Positions 28,269-36,806 are shown, numbered from the stretch's first letter. The stretch: 64,000 bases of DNA from Paenibacillus_E qinlingensis_A (GCF_031455095.1 NZ_JAVDSB010000004.1:372001-436000), one strand, 5' to 3'. Notes: a model not told the origin generated them from the sequence alone. A program made the numbers and translations.

Positions 28269-29099
28269 ATGACGAGGTCAGTTCAACACCAATCCAGCGT
28301 CATTTATGCTAATTATTTCACCCACACTAAGCCCCACTCTGTTACGTATAAAGACGGGCTAAACTTCTACATGTTCAGGCTTCAGTCAGAAGGATCCTGT
28401 CGCGCACTGGTGGGAGGGAAATCCGAAACCATCATCCCCGGTGACCTGCTCATTTATCCTCCTCATCAGCCATACGAACTCAATGTGCAGCCCCGAAGCG
28501 CTCCTGATTCGGATGCGGTTCAACCTGTCGGCGACTACTTCCTGGCCGGTAACGGGGAATGGCTGGACGCCTGGTGGGAAAACAAAGACTTTCCTACCAA
28601 AACAAACATTGGCTTTGATGATACGGTCATTACCTTATGGAAGCACATTATCAACGAGAAGAAAAAAGTCATGCAGAACCAAGAAGAGATCATGGACTAC
28701 CTTTTTAGAACGCTTTGTTTGACACTGGAGCAAGTGATTCAGAGCAAACAACGCACCAAAGGAGCAGATATCGCTCATAAACTTAAGCTATTTATAGAAA
28801 GTCATGCCAATGAACCTCTTAGTTTAGAAAAAATATCGGCCTCTGTCGGATTAAGCGTCTCACGCTGCTCATATCTGTTTAAAACCGCTTTTGGCCAATC
28901 ACTGTTCGCCTACTGTATTGACGTCAGACTAAAGCTGGCGCAGCAGCAGGTACTCTACAGCAATCTTGCTTTGGAGCATGTCGCTGAAAATACCGGATTT
29001 GAGAGTTACCCTCATTTTTGCCGAGTTTTCCGCGAACGATTTGGACATCCCCCAGGCGAATACCGGCGCAAATTTGGATATGGGCTCAATCCTTATTAA
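28269..29099 (+). CDS. AraC-family transcriptional regulator
   Basis: 276 residues from ATG 28269, with GGAGGA eight bases upstream; the frame is open 204 bases further, but that part overlaps GH130. The N-terminal cupin-like sensor includes IPGDLLIYPPHQPYE. The C-terminal AraC domain includes LEKISASVGLSVSRCSYLFKTAFGQ and VAENTGFESYPHFCRVFRERFGHPPGEYR. It lies between the two operons that share the 22-bp-spaced operator (26745 and 30613), making it the best candidate for the regulator of both. Its stop overlaps the stop of the convergent FAD oxidoreductase gene by two bases. Confidence 0.9.
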   Translation: MTRSVQHQSSVIYANYFTHTKPHSVTYKDGLNFYMFRLQSEGSCRALVGGKSETIIPGDLLIYPPHQPYELNVQPRSAPDSDAVQPVGDYFLAGNGEWLDAWWENKDFPTKTNIGFDDTVITLWKHIINEKKKVMQNQEEIMDYLFRTLCLTLEQVIQSKQRTKGADIAHKLKLFIESHANEPLSLEKISASVGLSVSRCSYLFKTAFGQSLFAYCIDVRLKLAQQQVLYSNLALEHVAENTGFESYPHFCRVFRERFGHPPGEYRRKFGYGLNPY

Positions 29100-30613
29100 T
29101 ACGGGCTTAGGGCGTCTACGTATAAGACCTGATTCTCTTCAACGAGTAAGGAATGAAGCTGCTCATACTTTACATTTTGTACGATGCCATCCGTATCAAG
29201 TGCAAGTGCGGCTGCGGCAGCAGCCGATTGCCCCAGGATCATAAATACGGGCTCCATTCGGATCGAACCGTAGGCTGCATGGGTAGCTGAAACGCATACG
29301 GGTACGATTAAATTGGTGCATTCCGTCCGTTTTGGCACAATTGCCTGATAACTTATCGGATAAGGTGCTTTTAATTTTACGTAAAATCCACCCTCCGTGC
29401 TTACATGCCCGTCTTCGTTTACATAGTATTGGGTGTGGTGCGAATCCATCGCAAAGGACCCCATGCCTATGGAATCAGGAACTGGTTTGTCCAGTCTAAC
29501 TACATGCTCGGTCACGATGTAGTCGCCAATCATTCTGCGGGATTCTCTGACGTATAATTGGGGAGTCCAGTGACCTGTCTCGGTAAATTCATCGAGCGGC
29601 AATCCCCACGGCTTATAGACTGCCCGGATTTCTTCCGGCACTCGTGGATGATTTTGTAGGGTCCAGACATAGCCTTGCTGATAAAGGCGATGGGCATGCC
29701 ACATTTGTTCCCGCTCAACATAATCCGCCTCTGGATAACTGTGGTTCATTCCGTTGTAATCCGTAGAAATGCCACTGTTGTTATTGGAATCTGTCTTATC
29801 CGAAGTTACCATATTCAATTTAAAAAATTTTGAACTTTGCCCTTGCTCAATAGCCCGGAACAAAATTTCATAATCAGCTTCGTTATATCCCTCAGGCTTT
29901 TCAATCTCCACGCGATTGTCCGGATTATTCGTCAAACACATGCGGAAGTTATAAGCTTGAAGTTTGTTGTCTCCATCACCAAAATCTCCACCACGGTGAG
30001 GATTGACACGCAAAAGCAAGCCGCTCGAGGGTACCCCTTTTATGACATACGGATCGATCCCGCTGGGTAGTTCATTGAGTTCATCGCCAGGATGAATACC
30101 GTTTAATGTTTCCCCATATTGGGCATTAGACTCCCGGCCGACAAAGTAGGAAATGCTCGATTTCCCCATTAAATCTCCTTCATACGTAGCATCAATAAAC
30201 ACTTTTCCTTGATAAAGGTTCCCGGATTCCATACAAATGGAGATAATTTGGGAACCTTTCTTTGTGACCCCGTCTTTAAGTCGCAGCCTTTCTCCATATA
30301 TAACTTCAATGTCATGTTCCGCCACCAAATCTTGCAAAACTTCGAGCGCTACCTTAGGTTCAAACAGCCAGCGAGCTCCATCTTGCGAATATTTCTGGGC
30401 TACCCGTTTGTAAAACTCTAAGGACAAGCCCCCGATGGCTTGCTTCATCCCGAAGTCTGTATCGCCCAGGCCTCCAGTTGTCAAGCCGCCGATCCGCTGA
30501 CTTGGCTCGACCACGACCGCACTTTTACCCATTTTTCTTGCTTGAACAGCGGCCATAATGCCTGCCGCAGTCCCTCCGTAAATGACTATATCAACCTGTC
30601 TCTCCTGGTACAT
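29096..30613 (-). CDS. FAD-dependent oxidoreductase (FAD_oxidored family)
   Basis: 505 residues. The N-terminal dinucleotide site is IVIYGGTAAGIMAAVQARKMGKS, and VVEPSQRIGGLTTGGLGDTD is the second FAD motif typical of the family found in glycan-use loci (often mislabelled xanthan lyase). A C-terminal FAD motif (MILGQSAAAAAALA) closes the domain. No signal peptide is seen, so it is cytoplasmic. The ribosome site is GGAGGAGG. The promoter shares a direct-repeat operator with the importer at 26745. The substrate is unknown; a sugar or sugar acid is inferred from context. A relative with the same fold is at 55515. Confidence 0.87.
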   Translation of the reverse strand: MYQERQVDIVIYGGTAAGIMAAVQARKMGKSAVVVEPSQRIGGLTTGGLGDTDFGMKQAIGGLSLEFYKRVAQKYSQDGARWLFEPKVALEVLQDLVAEHDIEVIYGERLRLKDGVTKKGSQIISICMESGNLYQGKVFIDATYEGDLMGKSSISYFVGRESNAQYGETLNGIHPGDELNELPSGIDPYVIKGVPSSGLLLRVNPHRGGDFGDGDNKLQAYNFRMCLTNNPDNRVEIEKPEGYNEADYEILFRAIEQGQSSKFFKLNMVTSDKTDSNNNSGISTDYNGMNHSYPEADYVEREQMWHAHRLYQQGYVWTLQNHPRVPEEIRAVYKPWGLPLDEFTETGHWTPQLYVRESRRMIGDYIVTEHVVRLDKPVPDSIGMGSFAMDSHHTQYYVNEDGHVSTEGGFYVKLKAPYPISYQAIVPKRTECTNLIVPVCVSATHAAYGSIRMEPVFMILGQSAAAAAALALDTDGIVQNVKYEQLHSLLVEENQVLYVDALSPY

Positions 30614-30651
30614 GTTATGCCTCCTCCATCATAATTACGGTAACATGTATT

Positions 30652-30722
30652 ATTATAAGCCTACCCTCAATCTAGAGAGAATGATGGATCTTCCTTTTTA
30701 ACTTGATGAATCTTACTTTTTT
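30652..30722 (-). promoter_or_regulatory. FAD oxidoreductase promoter with AraC-type operator (copy A2)
   Basis: The -10 box TATAAT (30652-30657 on the minus strand) lies 19 bases from the operator block, the same spacing as in copy A1. Half-sites TGATGGATCTT (30682-30692) and TGATGAATCTT (30704-30714) are 22 bp apart. Confidence 0.7.
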
Positions 30723-30746
30723 AGGATAATAACCATTTAACGTAAA

Positions 30747-30794
30747 TGACCCGGAGGGTGTGCACTTTTTTTAAAGTGTCAACCCTCCGGGTCA
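30747..30794 (-). terminator. Intrinsic terminator after the ABC-class ATPase gene
   Basis: A 13-bp perfect stem (TGACCCGGAGGGT with its complement) encloses a second short hairpin CACTTT/AAAGTG. Confidence 0.8.
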
Positions 30795-30799
30795 TAGGA

Positions 30800-32443
30800 C
30801 TATTGAACAATATTCAAATGCTTCATTCGGTTTATGACAGATAATACTTCATTTATTCTTGGTAATTCAAGCCATCTTTCGAAACCAGGAAAAAAGGAAG
30901 AAAATACAATATCCACGCCTTCCCTTTCAATATCGTCTAGAGCTTTTTTGATCCTTTCATGAAGAATGATAATGTGATCCTGATTACTAATCGCGATTTT
31001 TCGAATTAAAAAAGCAATTGCCGCAACCTGCGCTGGTGATGTGATATTGTAAAGCCCTCTGATATCAACTTGTTCATCACCTATCATCAAGTATCCCATG
31101 GCTGAAACCTTCAGCTTTTCTGTACCACTACCTTGCGGATAGCTCGAAAAGTGATTGGAGGTTATGTTCCTTTCCATCTCCCATTTTGTAAACGGGATAC
31201 GTTCGTGTGGTTTATCGTGTTCGCATAACCTTTTTGCTTCCTGGGTTACGTTGATTGGCACAAAATTGTCCATCAGGATGATTTGATCGGCAACGGATAA
31301 GAATTCACCGCTACCCCCAATAACAAGAACGGAGGATACCTGGGCAACCTCGTAAAGCTCTCTGACACGTTCTGTAAAAGGTGTAATGGGTTCACGCTTG
31401 ATTAATGAACGCATTTTGTTGTCTTGAATCATAAAATTCGTCGCACTTCTGTCTTCATCAATAAGAATTAGCTTACACCCATAGTTGATGGCCTCCATAA
31501 TATTTGCGGCTTGTGACGTGGAACCTGAGGCGTAGTCAGTCGAAAACTGTTCAGCCGAACCTTGGGGTATCCATTTTATGAAAGGCGTAATATTGATATT
31601 TTTAATGGAACGTCCTTCCTCAGCAGATATTTCCATGGCACTTTGATCGGTAAGCACAAATTCACGTCCGTCGCCTATGCTGTGATTGTAAATTCCTGAA
31701 TTTAGTGCATCCAGCATTGTGCTTTTACCCGAATAACCACCACCAGTGATGACCGTCACACCATGTTTGATTCCCATTCCTCGCAAACCACAAATTTCAA
31801 TTTCAATATCTTCCGGGGATGCAAAAGGCAATGCACCCTCCAGTGGCCCGCTGCCCTCTTTATTTCTTGGCAAAATGCTGCCATTCGCAATAAATGCACA
31901 ATAATCACTGTGTTTCAGCCATTCGCGAATCCTATTTTGTTTTTGTACCATTTCAAAGACAGTATTCAAATGGTTTCGATCCCAATTGGCAATTAACTCC
32001 TCCACTTCTTTTGGAAGCATTTTGCAGAGCATACGCATAGCTTTATCATTATTCTTAAATGGAAGTTGAACTGTAATCATTAAGCATAAATACCGTTTTT
32101 CTGAAAAGGTTTCGACAAAGGATGCATTGCGTTTTAGCACTACATTCGTTGGGCGGAAACAATAAAAGGCACCATTATCTTTATCCGAACGTGACCGGTT
32201 ATAAATCAATTTATTTAATGCCTCAATATGATGAACCCATTTTCGTAATGCAAAATCTGAAAGAACCACTTGATCCATATGTTCATCTAGGCCGAGACGG
32301 TCAAAAGGTATTTTTATGGTGATACATGGTTTATCCAGTGTGAGTTTATGTGTCCGTTCAATGTAATACGCAACATCATTATACCAATAGGTTGGGTCAG
32401 ATATCGTACCACCATCATCGAAGTATGAACCTTCATAAATCAT
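30800..32443 (-). CDS. Predicted ATPase of the ABC class (COG3044/ABC_ATPase family)
   Basis: 547 residues from ATG 32443. Family landmarks are present: ANGSILPR, a modified Walker A GGGYSGKSTMLDAL, IGDGREFVLTDQSA, ISAEEGRSI, the signature-like ASGSTSQAANIMEA, Walker B KLILIDEDRSATNFMIQD, and VLVIGGSGEFLSVAD. There is no membrane segment, so it is a soluble ATPase of unknown role. The start is unclear: coding continues in frame to 32500 (ATT codon with AAGGA nine bases upstream) and an ATG at 32518 is separated by an in-frame TGA at 32507-32509. ATG 32443 has no ribosome site. A leader peptide and attenuator lie upstream, so expression probably responds to ribosome stalling. The N-terminal ~180 residues diverge from typical members. 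Confidence 0.78.
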   Translation of the reverse strand: MIYEGSYFDDGGTISDPTYWYNDVAYYIERTHKLTLDKPCITIKIPFDRLGLDEHMDQVVLSDFALRKWVHHIEALNKLIYNRSRSDKDNGAFYCFRPTNVVLKRNASFVETFSEKRYLCLMITVQLPFKNNDKAMRMLCKMLPKEVEELIANWDRNHLNTVFEMVQKQNRIREWLKHSDYCAFIANGSILPRNKEGSGPLEGALPFASPEDIEIEICGLRGMGIKHGVTVITGGGYSGKSTMLDALNSGIYNHSIGDGREFVLTDQSAMEISAEEGRSIKNINITPFIKWIPQGSAEQFSTDYASGSTSQAANIMEAINYGCKLILIDEDRSATNFMIQDNKMRSLIKREPITPFTERVRELYEVAQVSSVLVIGGSGEFLSVADQIILMDNFVPINVTQEAKRLCEHDKPHERIPFTKWEMERNITSNHFSSYPQGSGTEKLKVSAMGYLMIGDEQVDIRGLYNITSPAQVAAIAFLIRKIAISNQDHIIILHERIKKALDDIEREGVDIVFSSFFPGFERWLELPRINEVLSVINRMKHLNIVQ

Positions 32444-32525
32444 ACCGTAAGTTGATTGATCGGATTGTAATGATCGAAAATATTGAGCGAGTCTTTTAAT
32501 AAAGCATCATCCTTTCATTCTGCCT

Positions 32526-32563
32526 AAAATAAAAAGCCCTGAGGGGAATCCTACCCTCAGAGC
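32526..32563 (-). terminator. Attenuator terminator upstream of the ATPase gene
   Basis: On the minus strand GCTCTGAGGG pairs with CCCTCAGGGC (10 bp, one G-T, 8-base loop), followed by TTTTTATTTT. It lies between the leader ORF stop (32587) and the ATPase gene. The leader segment CCTATCCTCA can pair with its 5' arm TGAGGGTAGG (10 bp, one G-T), giving an alternative antiterminator. Confidence 0.8.
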
Positions 32564-32586
32564 CTAATGAATTCGTAAAAACTACA

Positions 32587-32634
32587 CTAAAAAACAATAT
32601 GAGGATAGGACGTATATGTTGTTATTGTTTTCAT
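32587..32634 (-). CDS. 15-residue leader peptide of a ribosome-mediated attenuator
   Basis: ATG 32634 follows the strong site GAGGTGAGG. The peptide is MKTITTYTSYPHIVF, ending in TAG. Codons 9-12 (Ser-Tyr-Pro-His) overlap the sequence that can pair with the 5' arm of the following terminator. A ribosome translating to the stop would block that pairing and allow termination. A ribosome stalled earlier would leave it free and favour read-through. This layout resembles leaders of translation-inhibitor-induced genes. Four Thr and two Tyr codons make an amino-acid sensor a less likely alternative. Confidence 0.7.
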   Translation of the reverse strand: MKTITTYTSYPHIVF

Positions 32635-32672
32635 TGTCCTCACCTCGTTACATTTATTTTTACAGCAACAGA

Positions 32673-32681
32673 ATCATAACA
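32673..32681 (-). promoter_or_regulatory. Extended -10 promoter of the leader/ATPase transcript
   Basis: The minus strand reads TGTTATGAT, an extended -10 (TG, one base, TATGAT) about 40 bp before the leader ATG. No clear -35 is seen. Confidence 0.4.
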
Positions 32682-32713
32682 TGCAGTTCACTTCAAATAA
32701 AGGGAAAGAATAA

Positions 32714-33087
32714 TTATAGTAATTTCACAAATTGTTTAGCGGTTAGGTCATCGGGATTAATAGTTTCATCTTTTACATCTATCATTACTTTTACGACAAT
32801 TGTATAGTTCCCTGGTGGAACTATATTGCCTTTATTATCTTTTAAGTCCCATTCCTCATTAAATATTTATAAACCTCTTCATTCTGCTCATTGCAAATAA
32901 AAATATCATACTTTTGCCCTGATCCATAAGAAATTTGTTGTTCTTTACCTGACACATTCTGAAGATAAAAACTAAATTTTATTTTCCCATCCTCTTTAAA
33001 CGTCAAATGATTCCCCATAAAATTTTCCCATGTGAATTTGTAATTTAATAGATCTATAATAACCGTTACTTGAACGAAATACGACAA
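32714..33087 (-). pseudogene. Frameshifted BsuPI-domain protein
   Basis: The first frame (TTG 33087 to a stop at 32842) contains strands of the BsuPI fold (IKFSFYLQNVSGKEQQ, SGQKYDIFICNEQNEEVYKY). It then breaks near 32865, in a T run. The next frame continues the domain without a gap (FNEEWDLKDNKGNIVPPGNY, TIVVKVMIDVKDE, ending in KQFVKLL and TAA at 32714). Restoring one T (TATTTAAT to TATTTTAAT) joins both halves. The 5' end lacks a signal peptide or convincing ribosome site and may also be lost. Related proteins are intracellular proteinase inhibitor-like beta-sandwiches. Confidence 0.75.
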
Positions 33088-33089
33088 CC

Positions 33090-33148
33090 GATCGTTTGTT
33101 AGCTGCCGTCATGTAATGATTAAGCTATAGTTCACCGTTGGCGTAATT
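33090..33148. repeat. Dispersed intergenic repeat, copy 1 (diverged)
   Basis: It contains GTTAGCTGCCGTC, then AGCTATAGTTCACCGTTGG, the right-end pattern shared with 35940 and 43340. It is at the 3' end of the gene at 33180. Confidence 0.45.
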
Positions 33149-33179
33149 ACTTAAGTTTCATTATCAAGATCTCGAAGAT

Positions 33180-33740
33180 TTATATTTGTTGCTCGTTCCA
33201 ATCGATGATTTCTGCATGCTCGATATCAACTTTTCCTTTGATAAAAACATGAGGAACAAAGTGAAATAAGCCAAAAAACTTATTCCCTGAGTTTATTTGA
33301 ATTTTATAATAGTCAATTGTTTCTTGTGGTAACTGTTCAAGTTCTCTATATCCTTGGACTTCTAACAGTTCTATTTCGGAAATATCCACATCATCATTTA
33401 TTCCTTTGAATTTATCTTTACTGTATTTATAAAGAGCAATAGATGCCTCACTGCTAATTGTTGAAAGTGGAATCTTATAAAATAAACGATGAACACCAGG
33501 TTTTGCGCCTGCCTCAATTAAACCGTTGTAAACCAATTTTGGATGTATTGGAAGAAAATGAATCACGTCATTCCATAAACAATCTAGTTTAGGAATCCTT
33601 CTTTCAAGGAGTGATAACCTATTAGGTTTGTATTTGTCAATATACAGTTCGTAAAGTTCAGGATTTGTTTTCTTTATTTCGTTCAGAGTCTCTAGTTTAG
33701 TTCCAATCATTTGCTTTGGGACTGCATGATAAATGAACAT
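33180..33740 (-). CDS. Uncharacterised conserved protein
   Basis: 186 residues from ATG 33740 (GGAG upstream; GTG 33752 overlaps that site). It begins MFIYHAVPKQMIGTKLETLN and has no signal peptide, membrane helix or catalytic motif that I recognise. Its composition (Lys/Ile/Glu-rich) matches its AT-rich surroundings. It resembles the group-specific small proteins of Bacillus/Paenibacillus, but no function can be assigned. It is a single-gene unit with a dispersed-repeat copy just beyond its stop. Confidence 0.7.
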   Translation of the reverse strand: MFIYHAVPKQMIGTKLETLNEIKKTNPELYELYIDKYKPNRLSLLERRIPKLDCLWNDVIHFLPIHPKLVYNGLIEAGAKPGVHRLFYKIPLSTISSEASIALYKYSKDKFKGINDDVDISEIELLEVQGYRELEQLPQETIDYYKIQINSGNKFFGLFHFVPHVFIKGKVDIEHAEIIDWNEQQI

Positions 33741-33871
33741 AATCTTTACCACTCCGTTTCATTTCTCTTAAATTACATCAAATTTTGAGAGATAAGAAGT
33801 TAACGAATAAACATTATTTAAAAAGGAAAATTCTCCTTTTTTGGTATATTAATTCTATACAAATTCGTAGT

Positions 33872-33922
33872 ATCCTGCCCGTTAGGTGAGCGAAAGGTTG
33901 CCGATCGTGCAGGCACCTTTGC
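33872..33922. repeat. Dispersed intergenic repeat, copy 2
   Basis: CCTGCCCGTTAGGTGAG is followed by the imperfect palindrome GGTTGCCGATCGTGCAGGCACC. It matches 40230-40318 closely. Confidence 0.7.
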
Positions 33923-33930
33923 TTCTGAAT

Positions 33931-34049
33931 TTAACGATCAAGAATCCGTTTATGATAGAGATCAACCAAATCCGTCGGCCCACTCTCGCCCCATCCCAAA
34001 GTTACCGTAATTTTCATAATGTATGAGAGTATCCGCAGGTGCTATTTAA
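33931..34049 (-). pseudogene. Possible C-terminal remnant of a lost gene
   Basis: Within the 460-bp gap 33741-34203 an open stretch ends ITVTLGWGESGPTDLVDLYH and a few residues more, stopping at 33931. It reads like a protein C-terminus without a start or upstream body. A second frame over the same DNA is also open for about 25 codons, so the assignment is weak. Confidence 0.2.
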
Positions 34050-34123
34050 AATAATTATTCACAATATTAAATAATTGATGTGAGTCTAGTTTTGGTTATG
34101 GTCAAAAACGTTGTATCCTTCAC

Positions 34124-34167
34124 AAAAAAGGAACACTTAATCCCATTCTGGGTTTGTGTTCCTTTTT
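34124..34167 (-). terminator. Intrinsic terminator of the MFS transporter gene
   Basis: AAAAAAGGAACAC pairs with GTGTTCCTTTTT, with an inner CCCA/TGGG hairpin. Confidence 0.8.
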
Positions 34168-34203
34168 CCAAATCTATTGTTGATTACTCCTATTATTGGA
34201 ATT

Positions 34204-35637
34204 TCAATGCATCGAATTCATCGTCGCATGCTTAACGACGACACGGCGGATGAAGAACGCCGCGGCTAGCCCGAGGAGTGTAACAGTCATCGCGAACATG
34301 AACACGTTCTGGGAACCGAACATCATGGCTTTAGCCATCTCGGCCGGCTCACTCGGCATCGATGAGCCGATCAAATACTTTTCCATGCCCTTAGTAAGAA
34401 TGCTGATTGCGACTGCCGTTCCGATCGCACCTGCGACCTGCTGCAGCGTGTTCATGACTGCCGTTCCATGTGGGTAAAGTTCTGGCGGCAGTTGGTTAAG
34501 CCCGTTCGTCTGCGCCGGCATCCATACCATGGATATACCAATCATGAGACCAATATGCAAGGACACGATAAAGGCTACAGAAGAGGCAACTGATATACTG
34601 GAAAAAAACCATAACATCACTGCTACGATGACAAGGCCGGGGATAACGAGCCACTTAGGCCCGTACTTATCAAACAAGCGTCCCATGCGCGGCGACAAGA
34701 TACCATTCAACGCACTGCCTGGCAGCAGCATGAGCCCGGTAGCAAACGCGGATAGTTTCATCCCGTTCTGCAGATACATCGGCAAAATAATCATACTTGA
34801 TAAGATGATCATCATACACGACAGCACAAGAAGCAGCCCCACAATAAACATAGGGTACTTGAAGACTCGCAAGTTCATCATCGGCCCACGCATTAACATT
34901 TGGCGAAGTGTGAACAATACAAGCGCGATTAGGCCGATAACAATCGATGAGAGCACGATTGCACTAGTCCAGCCTCCCTCCCCTTCGCCCGCCTTACTGA
35001 AACCAAAGACTACACCGCCGAAGCCTAGTGATGACAAAATAATGGACAATGGATCAATCCTCGGTCTTGTGACCTCAGTGACGTTTTCCAGGAATTTCAA
35101 TCCTATCAACAGCCCTATGACCAAAAAAGGAAGAGACAGCCAGAAAATGTAGTGCCATGATAAATATTCGATTAAAAGACCCGCCACAGTAGGGCCAGTT
35201 GCCGGTGCGAACATGATGACGAGACCAACGAAGCCCATCGCTGCCCCGCGCTGCTCTGGAGGGTAAACTACGAGAATCGTATTAAACATGAGCGGAATCA
35301 ATAAACCCATGCCGGCTGCCTGCAGAACGCGAGCGACCATCAGCATTTCAAAATTGAAAGCAAGCGCTGCAATCAATGTCCCAACGATCGAGCTTACAAG
35401 CGAAACAATGAAAAGCTGCCTAGTAGTCAACCATTGTAGCAGTAAACCTGTCATCGGCATCAGAATTCCAAGAGTCAGCAAAAAGCCAGTCGTTAACCAC
35501 TGTGCAGTCGCGGCCGAAATCTGGAAAACGTCCATTAAATTACTAATTGCTATGTTGAGTGCTGTCTCGCTGAACATGCCTACGAAACCGCAAATGAGCA
35601 GAGACGCCATTATAGCCCGCGTATTATATTTCTTCAT
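34204..35637 (-). CDS. DHA2-family MFS drug exporter (EmrB/QacA type)
   Basis: 477 residues with about 14 hydrophobic helices, the size and layout of DHA2 transporters. Typical motifs are LNIAISNLMDVFQIS in helix 1 with TAQWLTTGFLLTLGILMP in helix 2, the R-containing motif after helix 4 (ARVLQAAGMGLLIPLMF), and the GPTVAGLL antiporter motif in helix 5. It exports drugs or toxic compounds by proton antiport across the cytoplasmic membrane. No TetR or MarR gene is adjacent. It has its own terminator, so it is a single-gene unit in the accessory stretch. The substrate is unknown. Confidence 0.9.
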   Translation of the reverse strand: MKKYNTRAIMASLLICGFVGMFSETALNIAISNLMDVFQISAATAQWLTTGFLLTLGILMPMTGLLLQWLTTRQLFIVSLVSSIVGTLIAALAFNFEMLMVARVLQAAGMGLLIPLMFNTILVVYPPEQRGAAMGFVGLVIMFAPATGPTVAGLLIEYLSWHYIFWLSLPFLVIGLLIGLKFLENVTEVTRPRIDPLSIILSSLGFGGVVFGFSKAGEGEGGWTSAIVLSSIVIGLIALVLFTLRQMLMRGPMMNLRVFKYPMFIVGLLLVLSCMMIILSSMIILPMYLQNGMKLSAFATGLMLLPGSALNGILSPRMGRLFDKYGPKWLVIPGLVIVAVMLWFFSSISVASSVAFIVSLHIGLMIGISMVWMPAQTNGLNQLPPELYPHGTAVMNTLQQVAGAIGTAVAISILTKGMEKYLIGSSMPSEPAEMAKAMMFGSQNVFMFAMTVTLLGLAAAFFIRRVVVKHATMNSMH

Positions 35638-35971
35638 ATTAATTTCATTTCCCTCTCCTGAAAACTATTTTAAATAGTACTCTATCTATTCGGATCCGCT
35701 ATAAAATACAACAGAGTGAGCACTTATACAAGTCCAAAACAAATTCAACAATATTCTACCTTTCAGTTCTATAGGAACCCCTCTATCACTCGAATATTGA
35801 TTTGGTCCCTTCCGTTAATACAGTTGTGGCCTTTAATATCTCGATAAGTGACGTGAAAAAAAATTCTATATTGACCGTTAAAGAAACAACGGCAGCCGAA
35901 CTTTGAAATTGCCCTCGTGTTTTGATTGAGCTATCGTTCACCGTTAGAGCGGCACACCCTGTACAGCGCGA
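35638..35971. other. Gene-free interval upstream of the exporter
   Basis: AT-rich DNA containing the exporter's 5' region and one copy of the dispersed repeat (35873-35952). I see no reading frame I can support. Confidence 0.5.
35873..35952. repeat. Dispersed intergenic repeat, copy 3
   Basis: TGACCGTTAAAGAAACAACGG-type left end, then GGCAGCCGAAC, and right end AGCTATCGTTCACCGTTAGAG. It lies at the 3' side of the broken reductase gene. Confidence 0.5.
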
Positions 35972-36540
35972 CTATTTCTCCAACTCAAAGCGGGTCGCGA
36001 TAATGCCCGACTTGAGCGATTGGGTGGACAGCAGCTTGAGCCTGATTTACTCAACGACGCCGTCGAATGCCGATTTTCTGCTGCCCAGGACGACCGGACA
36101 AATCGTCAATAGAAATTCATTGATCAGGCCGAGCTCAAGCAACGTCTTCGCCGCCCCCGGGCTGCCGAAGATAACGAGATTTTTGCCAGGCTGCTCCTTG
36201 AGCGCCTTGATTTCCTCTGCGATTTTGTCATTAATCAGCATCGTATTGTTCCATTCCGCCTTTTCCATCGTGCCGGAAATGACAATCTTCTTAACATCCT
36301 GCAACCATTTAGCATGCTCCATACCGTTCCTCAACGCATTCGGATCATCTAGCACTGTGAGCCAGTATCTCTCCATCATCTGACACGTCATACGTCCTTA
36401 AACGGGAGAGCCGACTTCGGCTACGACCTCCTCGGCGTATTTCTCAAATTCCTCGTTGTACGGAATCCAATCAGTCCTCCATTTGAGTCTGACGCATACC
36501 CATCCAGCGACACATGCATGAACAATACGAGTTTTCTCAT
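35972..36540 (-). pseudogene. Broken dihydrofolate reductase/RibD C-terminal family gene
   Basis: ATG 36540 with GGAGGAGA upstream starts MRKLVLFMHVSLDGYASDSN. At about 36470 one T of a T run is missing; the other frame continues WIPYNEEFEKYAEEVVAEVG up to an in-frame TAA at about 36400, where the family has Tyr before GRMTC. The body resumes (GRMTCQMMERYWLTVLDDP to CPVVLGSRKSAFDGVVE), meets a second in-frame TAA at 36047, then continues IRLKLLSTQSLKSGIIATRF to a stop at 35972. One frameshift plus two nonsense codons indicate real decay. Intact members reduce pteridine- or pyrimidine-like substrates with NADPH. Confidence 0.85.
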
Positions 36541-36691
36541 ATCCGTTTCTCCTCCGATTTCAAATTTATCTTGTTCGATTTTTTTACCGTTGTCCTGTGT
36601 TTTGTCCTGTTGTTTCATCCACTATAAATCATTACGTTACGTAAGGTTCAAGGGGGTTCTAAATTTTTTTGCAGACAACAATGTTGCGCAA

Positions 36692-36775
36692 AACTGCCCG
36701 ATAGTTGAGCAAACGGCAGCCGATCAATTAACCGACTGCTGTGTGAGTAATTGAGCTTTTCCTTCGGTAGCTAAA
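36692..36775. repeat. Dispersed intergenic repeat, copy 4
   Basis: Left end CTGCCCGATAGTTGAGC, centre ACGGCAGCCGATC, right end CTTCGGTAGCTAAAC. Confidence 0.6.
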
Positions 36776-36806
36776 CAATGTCTATAAGCAATACGCTGAC
36801 AGTTTT

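Noticed and set aside
32616..32807. Plus-strand 63-codon frame over the leader region
   Set aside because: It has no ribosome site and overlaps both the leader peptide and the BsuPI pseudogene on the other strand.
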